A stretch of 29,177 bases of DNA from a bacterium. GTDB taxonomy: Bacteria > JACRDZ01 > JAJRWM01. Under the pieces are notes generated by a model. It worked only from the letters and a program-made list of their open reading frames with translations. It was not told the origin of the DNA and did no database searches. Of this stretch, positions 19,274-28,058 are shown one piece after another. Numbering within the stretch: the stretch's first letter is position 1; each line of letters starts with the position of its first letter. Location of the stretch: contig JAJRWM010000134.1 of NCBI GenBank assembly GCA_024276815.1, forward strand, positions 1 to 29,177. The letters are read 5' to 3'. A program made the position numbers and the translations under genes.

Positions 19274-19310
19274 AAAAAAAAGGCAACCGCTGTTTAACAG
19301 CGGCTGCCTT
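19274..19310 (-). terminator. Rho-independent terminator after ahcY
   Basis: On the minus strand a 12-bp stem (AGGCAGCCGCTG with CAGCGGTTGCCT, one G-U pair) and a 5-base loop TTAAA are followed by a run of eight T. The wobble pair is allowed only in the minus-strand RNA, fixing the orientation. It lies 16 bases past the full-length ahcY stop, not past the premature one, supporting 19326 as the original gene end. Confidence 0.92.
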
Positions 19311-19325
19311 TTGCCGGTTGTTTAT

Positions 19326-20686
<1,361 letters not shown>

Positions 20687-20689
<3 letters not shown>

Positions 20690-21847
20690 TTTTTTCGCCG
20701 CTTTTTTCAGAACTTCGGCTTTATCGGTGTTCTCCCAGGTAAATTCAGGAATTTCCCGGCCGAAGTGCCCGTAAGCGGCTGTTTTCCGGTAAATTGGCCG
20801 CCGCAGTTTTAAATGTTCAATAATTTCAGTCGGCTTCAAACCGAAATTTTCCCGAACCAGTTTAACCAGGGTGTCTTCCGATACTTTGCCGGTGCCAAAG
20901 GTATGAACGTTGACACTGACCGGCGCGGCGACTCCGATCGCGTACGCCAACTGCACTTCGCACTTGTACGCCAAATCAGCCGCGACAATATTCTTGGCGA
21001 TATAACGAGCCATGTAAGCCGCGCTGCGATCCACTTTGCTGGGGTCTTTGCCGCTGAAAGCGCCGCCGCCGTGACGTCCCATACCGCCATAGGTATCAAC
21101 GATAATTTTACGCCCGGTCAATCCGCAGTCGCCCTGAGGCCCCCCGGTGACAAAACGCCCCGTCGGATTTACGTGGTAGATAATATCATCGTCCACCAAA
21201 TTTTTGGGTAATACCGGCAGGATAACTTTTTCCACGATATCCTCGCTTATCTGCTGGTGCGAAACATCGGCGCCATGCTGGGTGGAAATAACCACGGTAT
21301 GGATTCGTAGCGGGGTACCGTCGTTTTTATATTCGACGGTAACCTGGGATTTGCCGTCGGGCCTCAGGTAAGCCAGGGTTTCGTCTTTACGCACTTTCGA
21401 CAACTGCATGGTTAATTTATGGGCCAGAGAGATTGGCAGCGGCATTAGTTCAGCGGTCTCTTTGGTCGCGTAACCAAACATCATGCCCTGGTCGCCCGCT
21501 CCCTGCTCATGATCTTCAAATTCATTAACTCCCATGGCGATATCGGGAGATTGTTCATCAATCGAGGTCAGAACCGCGCAGGTTTCATAATCGAAACCAT
21601 ATTTGGCCCGGGTATAACCAATTTCCTTGATGGCGTTACGTACTAGTTTAGGGATATCCACATATGTTTTGGTGGTGATTTCCCCGGCGACTATCGCCAT
21701 CCCGGTGGTGACCATGGTCTCGCAGGCCACCCGCCCCATCGGGTCATGCTCCATAATCGCGTCTAAAACGGCGTCAGAGATTTGATCCGAGATTTTATCA
21801 GGATGCCCTTCAGTCACGGATTCTGAAGTGAATAAATAAGTGCTCAT
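20687..21847 (-). CDS. metK: S-adenosylmethionine synthetase
   Basis: A 386-residue enzyme making SAM from methionine and ATP. Signatures run in order: [20 protein letters not shown] (ATP and Mg site), the family signature [12 protein letters not shown] (about 118-129), [20 protein letters not shown], and the P-loop-like [19 protein letters not shown] (about 257-275). It ends in an Ala/Lys tail. GGAGG stands 6 bases before the ATG, a strong ribosome binding site. It lies between the rmd-family gene (38 bases upstream) and ahcY, so the operon encodes SAM synthesis and SAH removal together. No SAM riboswitch fits into the 38-base gap. Confidence 0.97.
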
Positions 21848-21885
21848 TTGTTTCCTCCATATTGGTTATGTTTGGCTGGTGAATT

Positions 21886-22839
21886 TCAAGTTTGATCCCG
21901 CCAGTAGTCAAGGATGTCCCGCAGGGTTTTCTCAAATGGTATTGTCGGCTCCCAGCCGGTTTGCTTCCTGAACTTGCTGTTATCGCCCAAGAGTATGGGG
22001 ACATCGCTGGGCCGCAGCCGCGCCGGGTCTTCCTCGACCGTTATCCTGGTTTTGCTCATTGACAGCAGCAGGTCCAGGATTTCCCGGATGCTGTAGGCTT
22101 TTCCCGAACAGATATTATACGCTTCGCCGGGCAGGCCTTTTTCCAGGGCCAGCCAATAAGCGTTCACCATATCCCTGACATCGGTGAAATCCCGTTTAGC
22201 TTCCAGGTTGCCGACCTTGATGATCGGCGTTTTTTTGCCCTTTTCGATATCGACTATCTGTTTGGCGAAGTTGGAACAGACGAAGACCTCGCCTCTTCTC
22301 GGCCCGGTATGGTTAAAGCCCCTGGTACGGACCACGTTTAATTTATAGCTCATATAATACTGGTAGCTGAGCATGTCCTGACCCACCTTGCTGACTCCAT
22401 AGGGGCTTAACGGACGCAGGGGATTGGTTTCCTTGATCGGCACTTCGGCGGGATAGACCATGCCGTACTCTTCTGACGAGCAGGCGACCTGGATCAGCGG
22501 ATTGATTTCGAGGTTTCTCACGGCTTCATAAATATTCAGGTTGCCAATCATATTGGTGCTTATTGTCTCTTCCGGAGCATGCCAGGAAGTCGGCACAAAG
22601 CTTTGGGCCGCCAGGTGAAAGATGCGATCAGGTTTTACCCGTTTGATCATATTGTACACTGAAGTCGCGTCCCTGATATCACACTCTTCGAGAACAATAT
22701 TGTCAATCAGGTGGTTAATATTGTCCAGCCGGCTGCGCCAGCGTCTCAAACCATGGATCTTGACATCCTCTTTTCCCAGTAGGTACTCAACCATATGGGA
22801 GCCAACGAATCCGGTTACTCCGGTAATCAGAATTTTCAT
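21886..22839 (-). CDS. rmd: GDP-mannose 4,6-dehydratase / GDP-6-deoxy-mannose reductase family protein
   Basis: A 317-residue extended short-chain dehydrogenase. The N-terminal Rossmann motif is ITGVTGFVGSHMVEYL; the catalytic Ser/Glu segment is CSSEEYG, followed by SPYGVSK with the YxxxK pair. Substrate-side segments are RTRGFNHTGPRRGEVFV and KVGNLEAKRDFTDVRD. The GDP-sugar family placement is firm. The SSEEYG and SPYGVSK form and the 317-residue length resemble Rmd (reduces the 4-keto sugar to GDP-D-rhamnose) more than the longer Gmd, but I cannot separate the two surely. A role in surface polysaccharide is inferred. It heads the operon behind a consensus promoter, and AAGGA lies 6 bases before the ATG. 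Confidence 0.85.
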   Translation of the reverse strand: MKILITGVTGFVGSHMVEYLLGKEDVKIHGLRRWRSRLDNINHLIDNIVLEECDIRDATSVYNMIKRVKPDRIFHLAAQSFVPTSWHAPEETISTNMIGNLNIYEAVRNLEINPLIQVACSSEEYGMVYPAEVPIKETNPLRPLSPYGVSKVGQDMLSYQYYMSYKLNVVRTRGFNHTGPRRGEVFVCSNFAKQIVDIEKGKKTPIIKVGNLEAKRDFTDVRDMVNAYWLALEKGLPGEAYNICSGKAYSIREILDLLLSMSKTRITVEEDPARLRPSDVPILLGDNSKFRKQTGWEPTIPFEKTLRDILDYWRDQT

Positions 22840-22873
22840 TATTTTTTATCCTTAAAAAAGCAAAGTAACGGTG

Positions 22874-22902
22874 ATTATAGCAAAAGCCGGCAAAACTGTC
22901 AA
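22874..22902 (-). promoter_or_regulatory. Consensus sigma-70 promoter of rmd-metK-ahcY
   Basis: On the minus strand TTGACA (22902-22897) is followed by exactly 17 bases and then TATAAT (22879-22874). Both boxes and the spacing are perfect consensus. The expected start lies near 22867, giving a leader of about 28 bases before the rmd ATG. Confidence 0.9.
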
Positions 22903-22910
22903 GTTCCGCT

Positions 22911-22935
22911 TTTGCTTTGCGTGTTTGCTTTGCGT
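22911..22935. repeat. Two 12-bp direct repeats
   Basis: TTTGCTTTGCGT occurs at 22911-22922 and 22924-22935, a 13-base period. The copies lie just upstream of the -35 box of the minus-strand promoter, a place suited to an activator or repressor site. Confidence 0.7.
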
Positions 22936-22962
22936 AAAGACTATAAGCAGGAATTAAACGAC

Positions 22963-22986
22963 TATTTCAGGTATAATTATTTCAGG
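22963..22986 (+). promoter_or_regulatory. -10 box enclosed by 9-bp direct repeats
   Basis: TATTTCAGG (22963-22971), TATAAT (22972-22977) and TATTTCAGG (22978-22986) stand side by side. The -35 position is poor (AGGAAT), so an activator or alternative contact may be needed. This is the likely promoter and operator of the right-hand plus-strand operon. Confidence 0.5.
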
Positions 22987-23155
22987 CAAGAGTGAAAAGG
23001 GATAGATATGGGGAAGGTTTGGCAAGAAGCATACCGCTTCAGCCAATTCGACTTCGGCGTAAAAATCGGGGTTTTCAAGGTTCTTGTTTTGCCTTGCCTG
23101 GTGATTTGCTCTAAAGAACTTCTTTCGCAAAACATTTCTGGAAAGCGCTTAATTG

Positions 23156-25528
23156 ATGTCTCTGAAGAAACCGCTTTTAATACTAATAGTTTTATCCATA
23201 GCGACTATTGTTTACGAGATTTCCTTAATCCGTGTCTTCTCGGTTTTCATGTGGTACCACTTCGCTTCGCTCAGTATCGCCCTGGCCATGCTGGGTCTGG
23301 CCGGCGGCGGTGTGATTGTCTGTTTTGTTCGTACTGAAATCGCTCCGGAAAGGCTCGACGATTATGTTTTCCGGGCGGCCCTGGGAATGGCCCTTTCTTT
23401 CCTCGCGGTCTACCTGACCCTCCTTTTGCTGGATCAGGGCGTGGTTGACGCTCAGAACATCTTCGGCATCTTCCAGCCGCTGAACTATCGTCCGATCCGG
23501 CCCGTCAGCAATTTCGGCCTGTCGCAAACAATCCAGCTCGGTACAATCTACCTTGTCATCAGCTTGCCCTTCTGGGCTATCGGCACGTTTCTTGGTCTTC
23601 TGGTCTACCTGTTCAGCAAACGTTCCCCGCTGATTTACGGCTGCAACCTGCTGGGTTCCGGCCTGGGCTGCTTTTTAGCCGTGCCCTTACTCAACCTGAT
23701 CAGCCCGGTCAGGCTCCTTTTAATCCTGGGATTAATCTGTCTGCTGAGCGTGGTAATTTATTTCCCCGGGAAACGGCTGGCCCTGGGCGCCGCCGGTTTA
23801 CTCCTTGTGTTCTTCCTGGCTCTCAATGTTATCAACGGAGAACTGACGTTGGATTTTACCGGCGGGCGGTTCAGGATGCCGCTGGTAAAGTCCGCCTGGA
23901 ACGCTACCTCCCGGGTCGCGGTCTATCGGGGCGGGGGGGCAAAGGGACGATGGCTGCGCGAGATCAGCGAGCGGTTTACCGGGAAAATACCGGAACAGCT
24001 TGACCTGGTGATTAATTATACCGGCTATACCAAGATCACAAAATACAGCGGCCAAAAAGAGGAACTTGGCTTTACCCGGTATTTGATCACGGCGCTGGGC
24101 TATCGGCTGCTCGAAAAACCCAGGACGCTGATCCTGGGCGCCGGCGGCGGTCCGGAGATTTTAGTCGCTCTGGCGAATGACAGCCCCGACATAACAGCGG
24201 TTGAGCTTAACCCGAAGGTGGTCAGCTTCCTGCGGAACGATTTCGCCGGGTTCAGCGGCAATATCTACAATAACCCGGTCGTCAGGGTCGAAATTACCGA
24301 GGGCCGTAATTTCCTGAGGAGCGGGACGGAAAAATACGATATCATTCAGGCCTCGCAACTTTATTCCTACATCCATCCCCAGGCCGGAGCCTTCCAGATG
24401 AGCGAGAATTACTTTTACACCGTGGAAGCCTTCCGGGATTATCTCGATCATTTAACGGCCGGGGGGATTATCTCGATTACCCATCTCCTGTTTCCGGAAG
24501 CGAGGAGCCGTTTGCTTAATTTAGCCCGTACAGCATTGACCAGACAGGGCGTCGCCAATCCTCAGGAGCATATTTTCATGGCCAGCCAACGGGGCATGAC
24601 GACGTTGCTGGTTAAAAAGACAGCTTTTAATAGCGAGGATTTAGCTGTATTAGCCGGCGTCGTAACTGAAAACGGCTTTAAAACTGAATTCAGCGGTCAA
24701 AAACCTTACCAATGGCCGAACCGACTCAAGACCGGGGTTTCAGATTTTGACCTTAGTCCGCCGACTGACGACCGGCCCTTCTTCAACTACCTGATCAAAC
24801 CCGCTTCCTTCTGGAGTTTATCGATTCAGAAAAACCAGTTGGGCTATAATGACCGTACGGTCCTCGTTATGCGGACAATTTTTTTGATTACGCTGATTTT
24901 AGCGCTTGTCACGCTGCTGTTGCCGGCGTTTTTACTCAGCGGCCCGGTTCCGATAAGTCATAGTTTACGCCCTTTAACCTATTTCACGTTGACAGGTTTC
25001 GCCTATATGCTGATCGAGATCCCCTTGCTGAAGTACCTGGTCTTTATGCTGGGGCAGCCCATTTATTCGCTGTCGGTCACCCTTTTCAGCCTGCTGGTCT
25101 TTGGCGGTCTTGGCTCTATGAGCTTGAGCTGGGACGGGGGTAAAGACGTCTATCGCAAGGCCAAAACCGCCCTGCTGCTGTTGAGCCTGGGGCTGCCCGG
25201 TTATTTCTGGCTGCTGACCTGGAGCGGCGAACAGTTGATTGGTTACTCTCTGACAGTGAGAATCATCAGCTCCGTCTTACTGGTTTTGCCCTTGGGCTTC
25301 CTGCTGGGAATGCCGCTGGCCGCCGGGCTGAGTCTCCTGCCTGAAGAGGATTCATTACTGCCTTTAGGATGGGCGGTTAACGGCCTGGGTTCGATTCTGG
25401 GGGCTATTGGCGGCGCTATTTTCACGCTCAATTATGGTTTTACTAAAACCGCCTACGCCGGTATGCTATGCTATTTTATAGCGTTACTAATTTTTATCTG
25501 CCGAGGAAAATCCGGATGGTCAAACTAA
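23156..25528 (+). CDS. Polytopic membrane protein with spermidine-synthase-like domain
   Basis: A 790-residue protein: about six hydrophobic helices (residues 5-230), a cytoplasmic or periplasmic SAM-methyltransferase-like domain (about 250-540) and about six to seven further helices. The middle domain has the SpeE-type glycine loop LILGAGGGPEILVAL (about 323-337), the acidic strand end ITAVELNP and VRVEITEGRNFL. Where aminopropyltransferases carry a catalytic Asp (YDxIxxDxxDP), this protein has KYDIIQASQLYSYI, so ordinary spermidine synthesis is unlikely. Such fusions are widespread and uncharacterised. ATG 23156 is preceded by GGAAAG at 10 bases; a TTG one codon earlier is possible. It is the first gene of a four-gene operon. 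Confidence 0.8.
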   Translation: MSLKKPLLILIVLSIATIVYEISLIRVFSVFMWYHFASLSIALAMLGLAGGGVIVCFVRTEIAPERLDDYVFRAALGMALSFLAVYLTLLLLDQGVVDAQNIFGIFQPLNYRPIRPVSNFGLSQTIQLGTIYLVISLPFWAIGTFLGLLVYLFSKRSPLIYGCNLLGSGLGCFLAVPLLNLISPVRLLLILGLICLLSVVIYFPGKRLALGAAGLLLVFFLALNVINGELTLDFTGGRFRMPLVKSAWNATSRVAVYRGGGAKGRWLREISERFTGKIPEQLDLVINYTGYTKITKYSGQKEELGFTRYLITALGYRLLEKPRTLILGAGGGPEILVALANDSPDITAVELNPKVVSFLRNDFAGFSGNIYNNPVVRVEITEGRNFLRSGTEKYDIIQASQLYSYIHPQAGAFQMSENYFYTVEAFRDYLDHLTAGGIISITHLLFPEARSRLLNLARTALTRQGVANPQEHIFMASQRGMTTLLVKKTAFNSEDLAVLAGVVTENGFKTEFSGQKPYQWPNRLKTGVSDFDLSPPTDDRPFFNYLIKPASFWSLSIQKNQLGYNDRTVLVMRTIFLITLILALVTLLLPAFLLSGPVPISHSLRPLTYFTLTGFAYMLIEIPLLKYLVFMLGQPIYSLSVTLFSLLVFGGLGSMSLSWDGGKDVYRKAKTALLLLSLGLPGYFWLLTWSGEQLIGYSLTVRIISSVLLVLPLGFLLGMPLAAGLSLLPEEDSLLPLGWAVNGLGSILGAIGGAIFTLNYGFTKTAYAGMLCYFIALLIFICRGKSGWSN

Positions 25529-26748
25529 AACCTTTAACGTTCTTTTGTAAGGCTTTGCCAATCAAAGTTTTTGCTGGGGTTACAGGGGGCGGTGTTTTTT
25601 CTATATCTATCGACGAGCTGGTTTTTAGCGAAGTCCAAAAGAGCCCCCTGAGATGTCCTTGCTTTTGTTCGTTAAACACTCTAGTAACCGTTTTATCGCT
25701 TTGTCTTTTCTTGACCGGATGCCAGGCTCAGCGTAACGGCCAGATCGGGGGAACCGTGGTTTTCTAGGGACGACCTTTTCCCGAGGCTATTGTTTACGCC
25801 TACAATACCCCGAACACCAACCTGAAGGAAGTTTATACCGCTCTCAGCGCGCCGACCGATAACCGGGGACGTTTCCGCCTTGAGGTCGAACCGGGCGAGT
25901 ATTATTTAGTAGCCCGAATGAGACAGAACCAGGCTCAGACCGGGCCGCTGGTAATTGGCGACTTCCTTGGAGTTTACGACCGCAATCCCTGCCGGGTGGG
26001 GGGGGAAGCCGTGGACATAGGTTTGATCGAAGTCAGCAAAATAACCAGCGAGCGAAGCAACAGGCTTCGAGCCGACGCCGGGGTAATCAGCGGGCTGGTG
26101 CGGGGCGAAAACCTGGACCGCGCTTTCATCTACGCCTACCCCTTTAACGCAGACATCCGTGGCCCGGCCTATGAAGCCGCCCAGCCGCTCTCCGGGGACG
26201 GAAGTTACCGGTTCAAGCTTAACCCCGGAACTTATAACATCCTGGTGCGGGCCAGGCGGAATGGTAATGTCCGGGGGCCGGTCGCCCAGGCCGACCTGAT
26301 TGGCGAGTCTGTGAACAACCCGGTAACCGTCGAGGCCGGTCAAGTTATAAAACTAGCTCCGATCATTCTGAAAAATCCCGATTCGGCTCTCTGGGAAAAA
26401 GTACAGGAAGGTAAAATAATCAGCGAGACCAAAACCTCGATTCATGGTCTGATTATTGACAATAAAAAACAGCCGGTCAGCAAAGTATTCGCTTTTTTAT
26501 ACGCCCGGGACCAGGTCGTGGGGAAACCGCTGGCGAAATCCAATTTCACCACCGATGATGGCCGCTATGCCATTTATTTAACCGAGGGCGGCGTCTATTA
26601 TCTGGGGGCGCGCGGTTCTTTGGGCGGACCTCTGGAACCCGGCGACTGGGTTGGTTCCTATGATGACAATCCTGAGCATTTAATCAAAATTGAGACCGGT
26701 AAAACGTTGAAAGGCGTGAACCTTACCGTGGCGCCTTTTCGGGAGTGA
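25516..26748 (+). CDS. Lipoprotein with three carboxypeptidase-regulatory-like repeats, interrupted by an in-frame TAG
   Basis: From ATG 25516 (inside the end of the preceding gene) the frame has 410 codons with a TAG at codon 84. The lipobox FLTGC puts the lipidated Cys at residue 69, so the signal peptide is preceded by an odd 50-residue extension. After it come three beta-sandwich repeats: IGGTVVF(stop)GRPFPEAIVYAY, ISGLVRGENLDRAFIYAY and IHGLIIDNKKQPVSKVFAF, each followed by D.GR(Y/F) and G.YY...AR segments. The TAG falls in the first strand pair of repeat 1. Translation could restart at ATG 25918, but without a signal peptide. A second oddity: ATG 25653 in another frame would give a normal-length signal peptide if one base were added at the TTTT near 25691. 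Outer-membrane or surface attachment is inferred. Confidence 0.7.
25583..25650 (+). repeat. 8-bp inverted repeat upstream of the lipoprotein signal sequence
   Basis: CAGGGGGC (25583-25590) is perfectly complementary to GCCCCCTG (25643-25650), with 52 bases between. The right arm ends 2 bases before an ATG at 25653, so the stem could hide a start site. Confidence 0.45.
25765..25767 (+). other. In-frame TAG inside the first lipoprotein gene
   Basis: The frame reads GTG GTT TTC TAG GGA CGA CCT TTT. The repeat pattern seen in the paralogous domains (for example VTYGGKPLGG) continues across it, and the 51 codons between it and ATG 25918 are open and domain-like. Confidence 0.8.
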
Positions 26749-28058
26749 GTGGTTTGTTTATTAAAAAGTATTATAAGCCGTGCCTGGAGCATATTAAAAG
26801 CAAAAACAAGGAAAATCCAGAGGGCTCTTTGGGGGAAAAACACCGCACCCTCGGCACCCCCGCATATCTATCGTGCGAGTCATCCAGCACTAAAGCTTTA
26901 ACCTGCCGGCAGCAAAAAGTACGTCACCTAAGCCGGCGCTTCGCTTTGATGATCCTGATTTTATCGCTGGGCGGATGCGCTAATCTCAAGCCGCGGCTGG
27001 CGCAGGAAGACGGCTTAAACCGGGAAGAAAACGGTTTAAGCCGGGTGGAAATAAAAGCTGTTCTGGATGGTAAACCGCTCAGCGGCGCGGTGGCCCGCTT
27101 CCTGCCCAAGACTCCGGATGGTTTTGGCTCTACGCCTGTTTTTACTTCCCGGCCAACCGATGAAAAGGGTAAAACCTCGCTGTTGGTAACCAGCGGCAGT
27201 TATTATCTGGTCGCCCTGAAAAAAAATAATCCCGGTCCTCCCGGTCTTCCCGAAGCCGGCGACCGGTTTTGTTTTTATGGCGGTAATCCGGTTTTCTTCG
27301 GGCCGGGAGAGAGCAGCCGGGTCGGGCTGAACCTGAAGCCGGTCAAGCCGTTGAGTAAAAGCAAAGCCGCCCACAAGCTTATTGGCGGCAATTCGGGCAT
27401 CAGGGGGCGGGTCACTTACGGAGGGAAACCGCTGGGCGGCTCAAGAATATATATTTACCTGGACGGCGCCAGCCATTTCCGGGGACCGGGCAGCCTGGAG
27501 TTGTCTGATATCGGAGCCGACGGCCGCTTCGAGATTGAATTACCGCCCGGTAAATATTACGTAATCGCCAAAAAAAGACAAGACGGCGGCTGGTCCGGCC
27601 CCTTGCGAAAAGATGACTACTTCGGCTATCTGCCGCAAAATCCCGTTCAGGTCACTGACGGGGAGTTCCTGGAGTTTGATCTCGAATGTATTTCAAAAAC
27701 CAGGCCTCGCAAGCGCAAAGTTTCTACCTATATAAAGGCCGGCGCGATCGCTGTGACCGGCACGATCAGAGACCAGAACGGTAAACCGATAGCGGGCGCT
27801 TTCGCTTTCGCCTATGAGAACCGGACGATGAATGGCAAGAGACCGCCCTATGTTTCCCGCCAGACCGGAGCCGACGGACGATATGTGCTTAATTTTGAAA
27901 AACCCGGGCGGTATTACATCGGCGCCCGCGATACCACCGGCGGCCCGCCCCTTCCCGGCGAGTTGTATGGCGAATATGACGGTTCGGGCAACGGAGTTGA
28001 ACTGAAAAAGAAAGAAGTACGCAAAAACATCGATGTCTACCTTAAGGTGGTGGAATGA
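26745..28058 (+). CDS. Lipoprotein with three carboxypeptidase-regulatory-like repeats, paralogue of the preceding gene
   Basis: A 437-residue frame from GTG 26745, overlapping the previous stop by four bases. The signal sequence HLSRRFALMILILSLGGC places the lipidated Cys at about residue 78, again after a long hydrophilic extension. A start at TTG 26946 or ATG 26949 would leave only about ten residues and no positive charge, too short for a signal peptide, so the true N-terminus is unclear. Three repeats follow: IKAVLDGKPLSGAVARF, IRGRVTYGGKPLGGSRIYIY and VTGTIRDQNGKPIAGAFAFAY, each with a late GGP/GP..GD..G.Y..NP-like segment. Such folds usually act as beta-sandwich spacers or ligand binders on the cell surface. 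It probably arose by tandem duplication with its upstream neighbour. Confidence 0.75.
   Translation: MSGLFIKKYYKPCLEHIKSKNKENPEGSLGEKHRTLGTPAYLSCESSSTKALTCRQQKVRHLSRRFALMILILSLGGCANLKPRLAQEDGLNREENGLSRVEIKAVLDGKPLSGAVARFLPKTPDGFGSTPVFTSRPTDEKGKTSLLVTSGSYYLVALKKNNPGPPGLPEAGDRFCFYGGNPVFFGPGESSRVGLNLKPVKPLSKSKAAHKLIGGNSGIRGRVTYGGKPLGGSRIYIYLDGASHFRGPGSLELSDIGADGRFEIELPPGKYYVIAKKRQDGGWSGPLRKDDYFGYLPQNPVQVTDGEFLEFDLECISKTRPRKRKVSTYIKAGAIAVTGTIRDQNGKPIAGAFAFAYENRTMNGKRPPYVSRQTGADGRYVLNFEKPGRYYIGARDTTGGPPLPGELYGEYDGSGNGVELKKKEVRKNIDVYLKVVE

Larger units (their letters stand above)
22840..23155. other. Divergent intergenic control region
   Basis: No confident gene lies here. It contains, left to right: the minus-strand sigma-70 promoter of rmd-metK-ahcY, two 12-bp direct repeats, a TATAAT flanked by two identical 9-bp repeats, and about 170 bases of leader before the first gene of the right-hand operon. 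A short frame from ATG 23008, preceded by AAAAGGG, overlaps the next gene and is not supported as a protein. Confidence 0.6.

Noticed and set aside
21848-21885. SAM riboswitch before metK
   Set aside because: The gap to the preceding gene is only 38 bases and shows no suitable stem set.
23008-23337. A 109-codon frame (MGKVWQEAYRF...) after the TATAAT, with AAAAGGG before its ATG
   Set aside because: It overlaps the following membrane protein by about 180 bases in another frame, and the overlapping part is only the shadow of that gene. The first 50 codons resemble no family I know. A short leader peptide is possible but unsupported.
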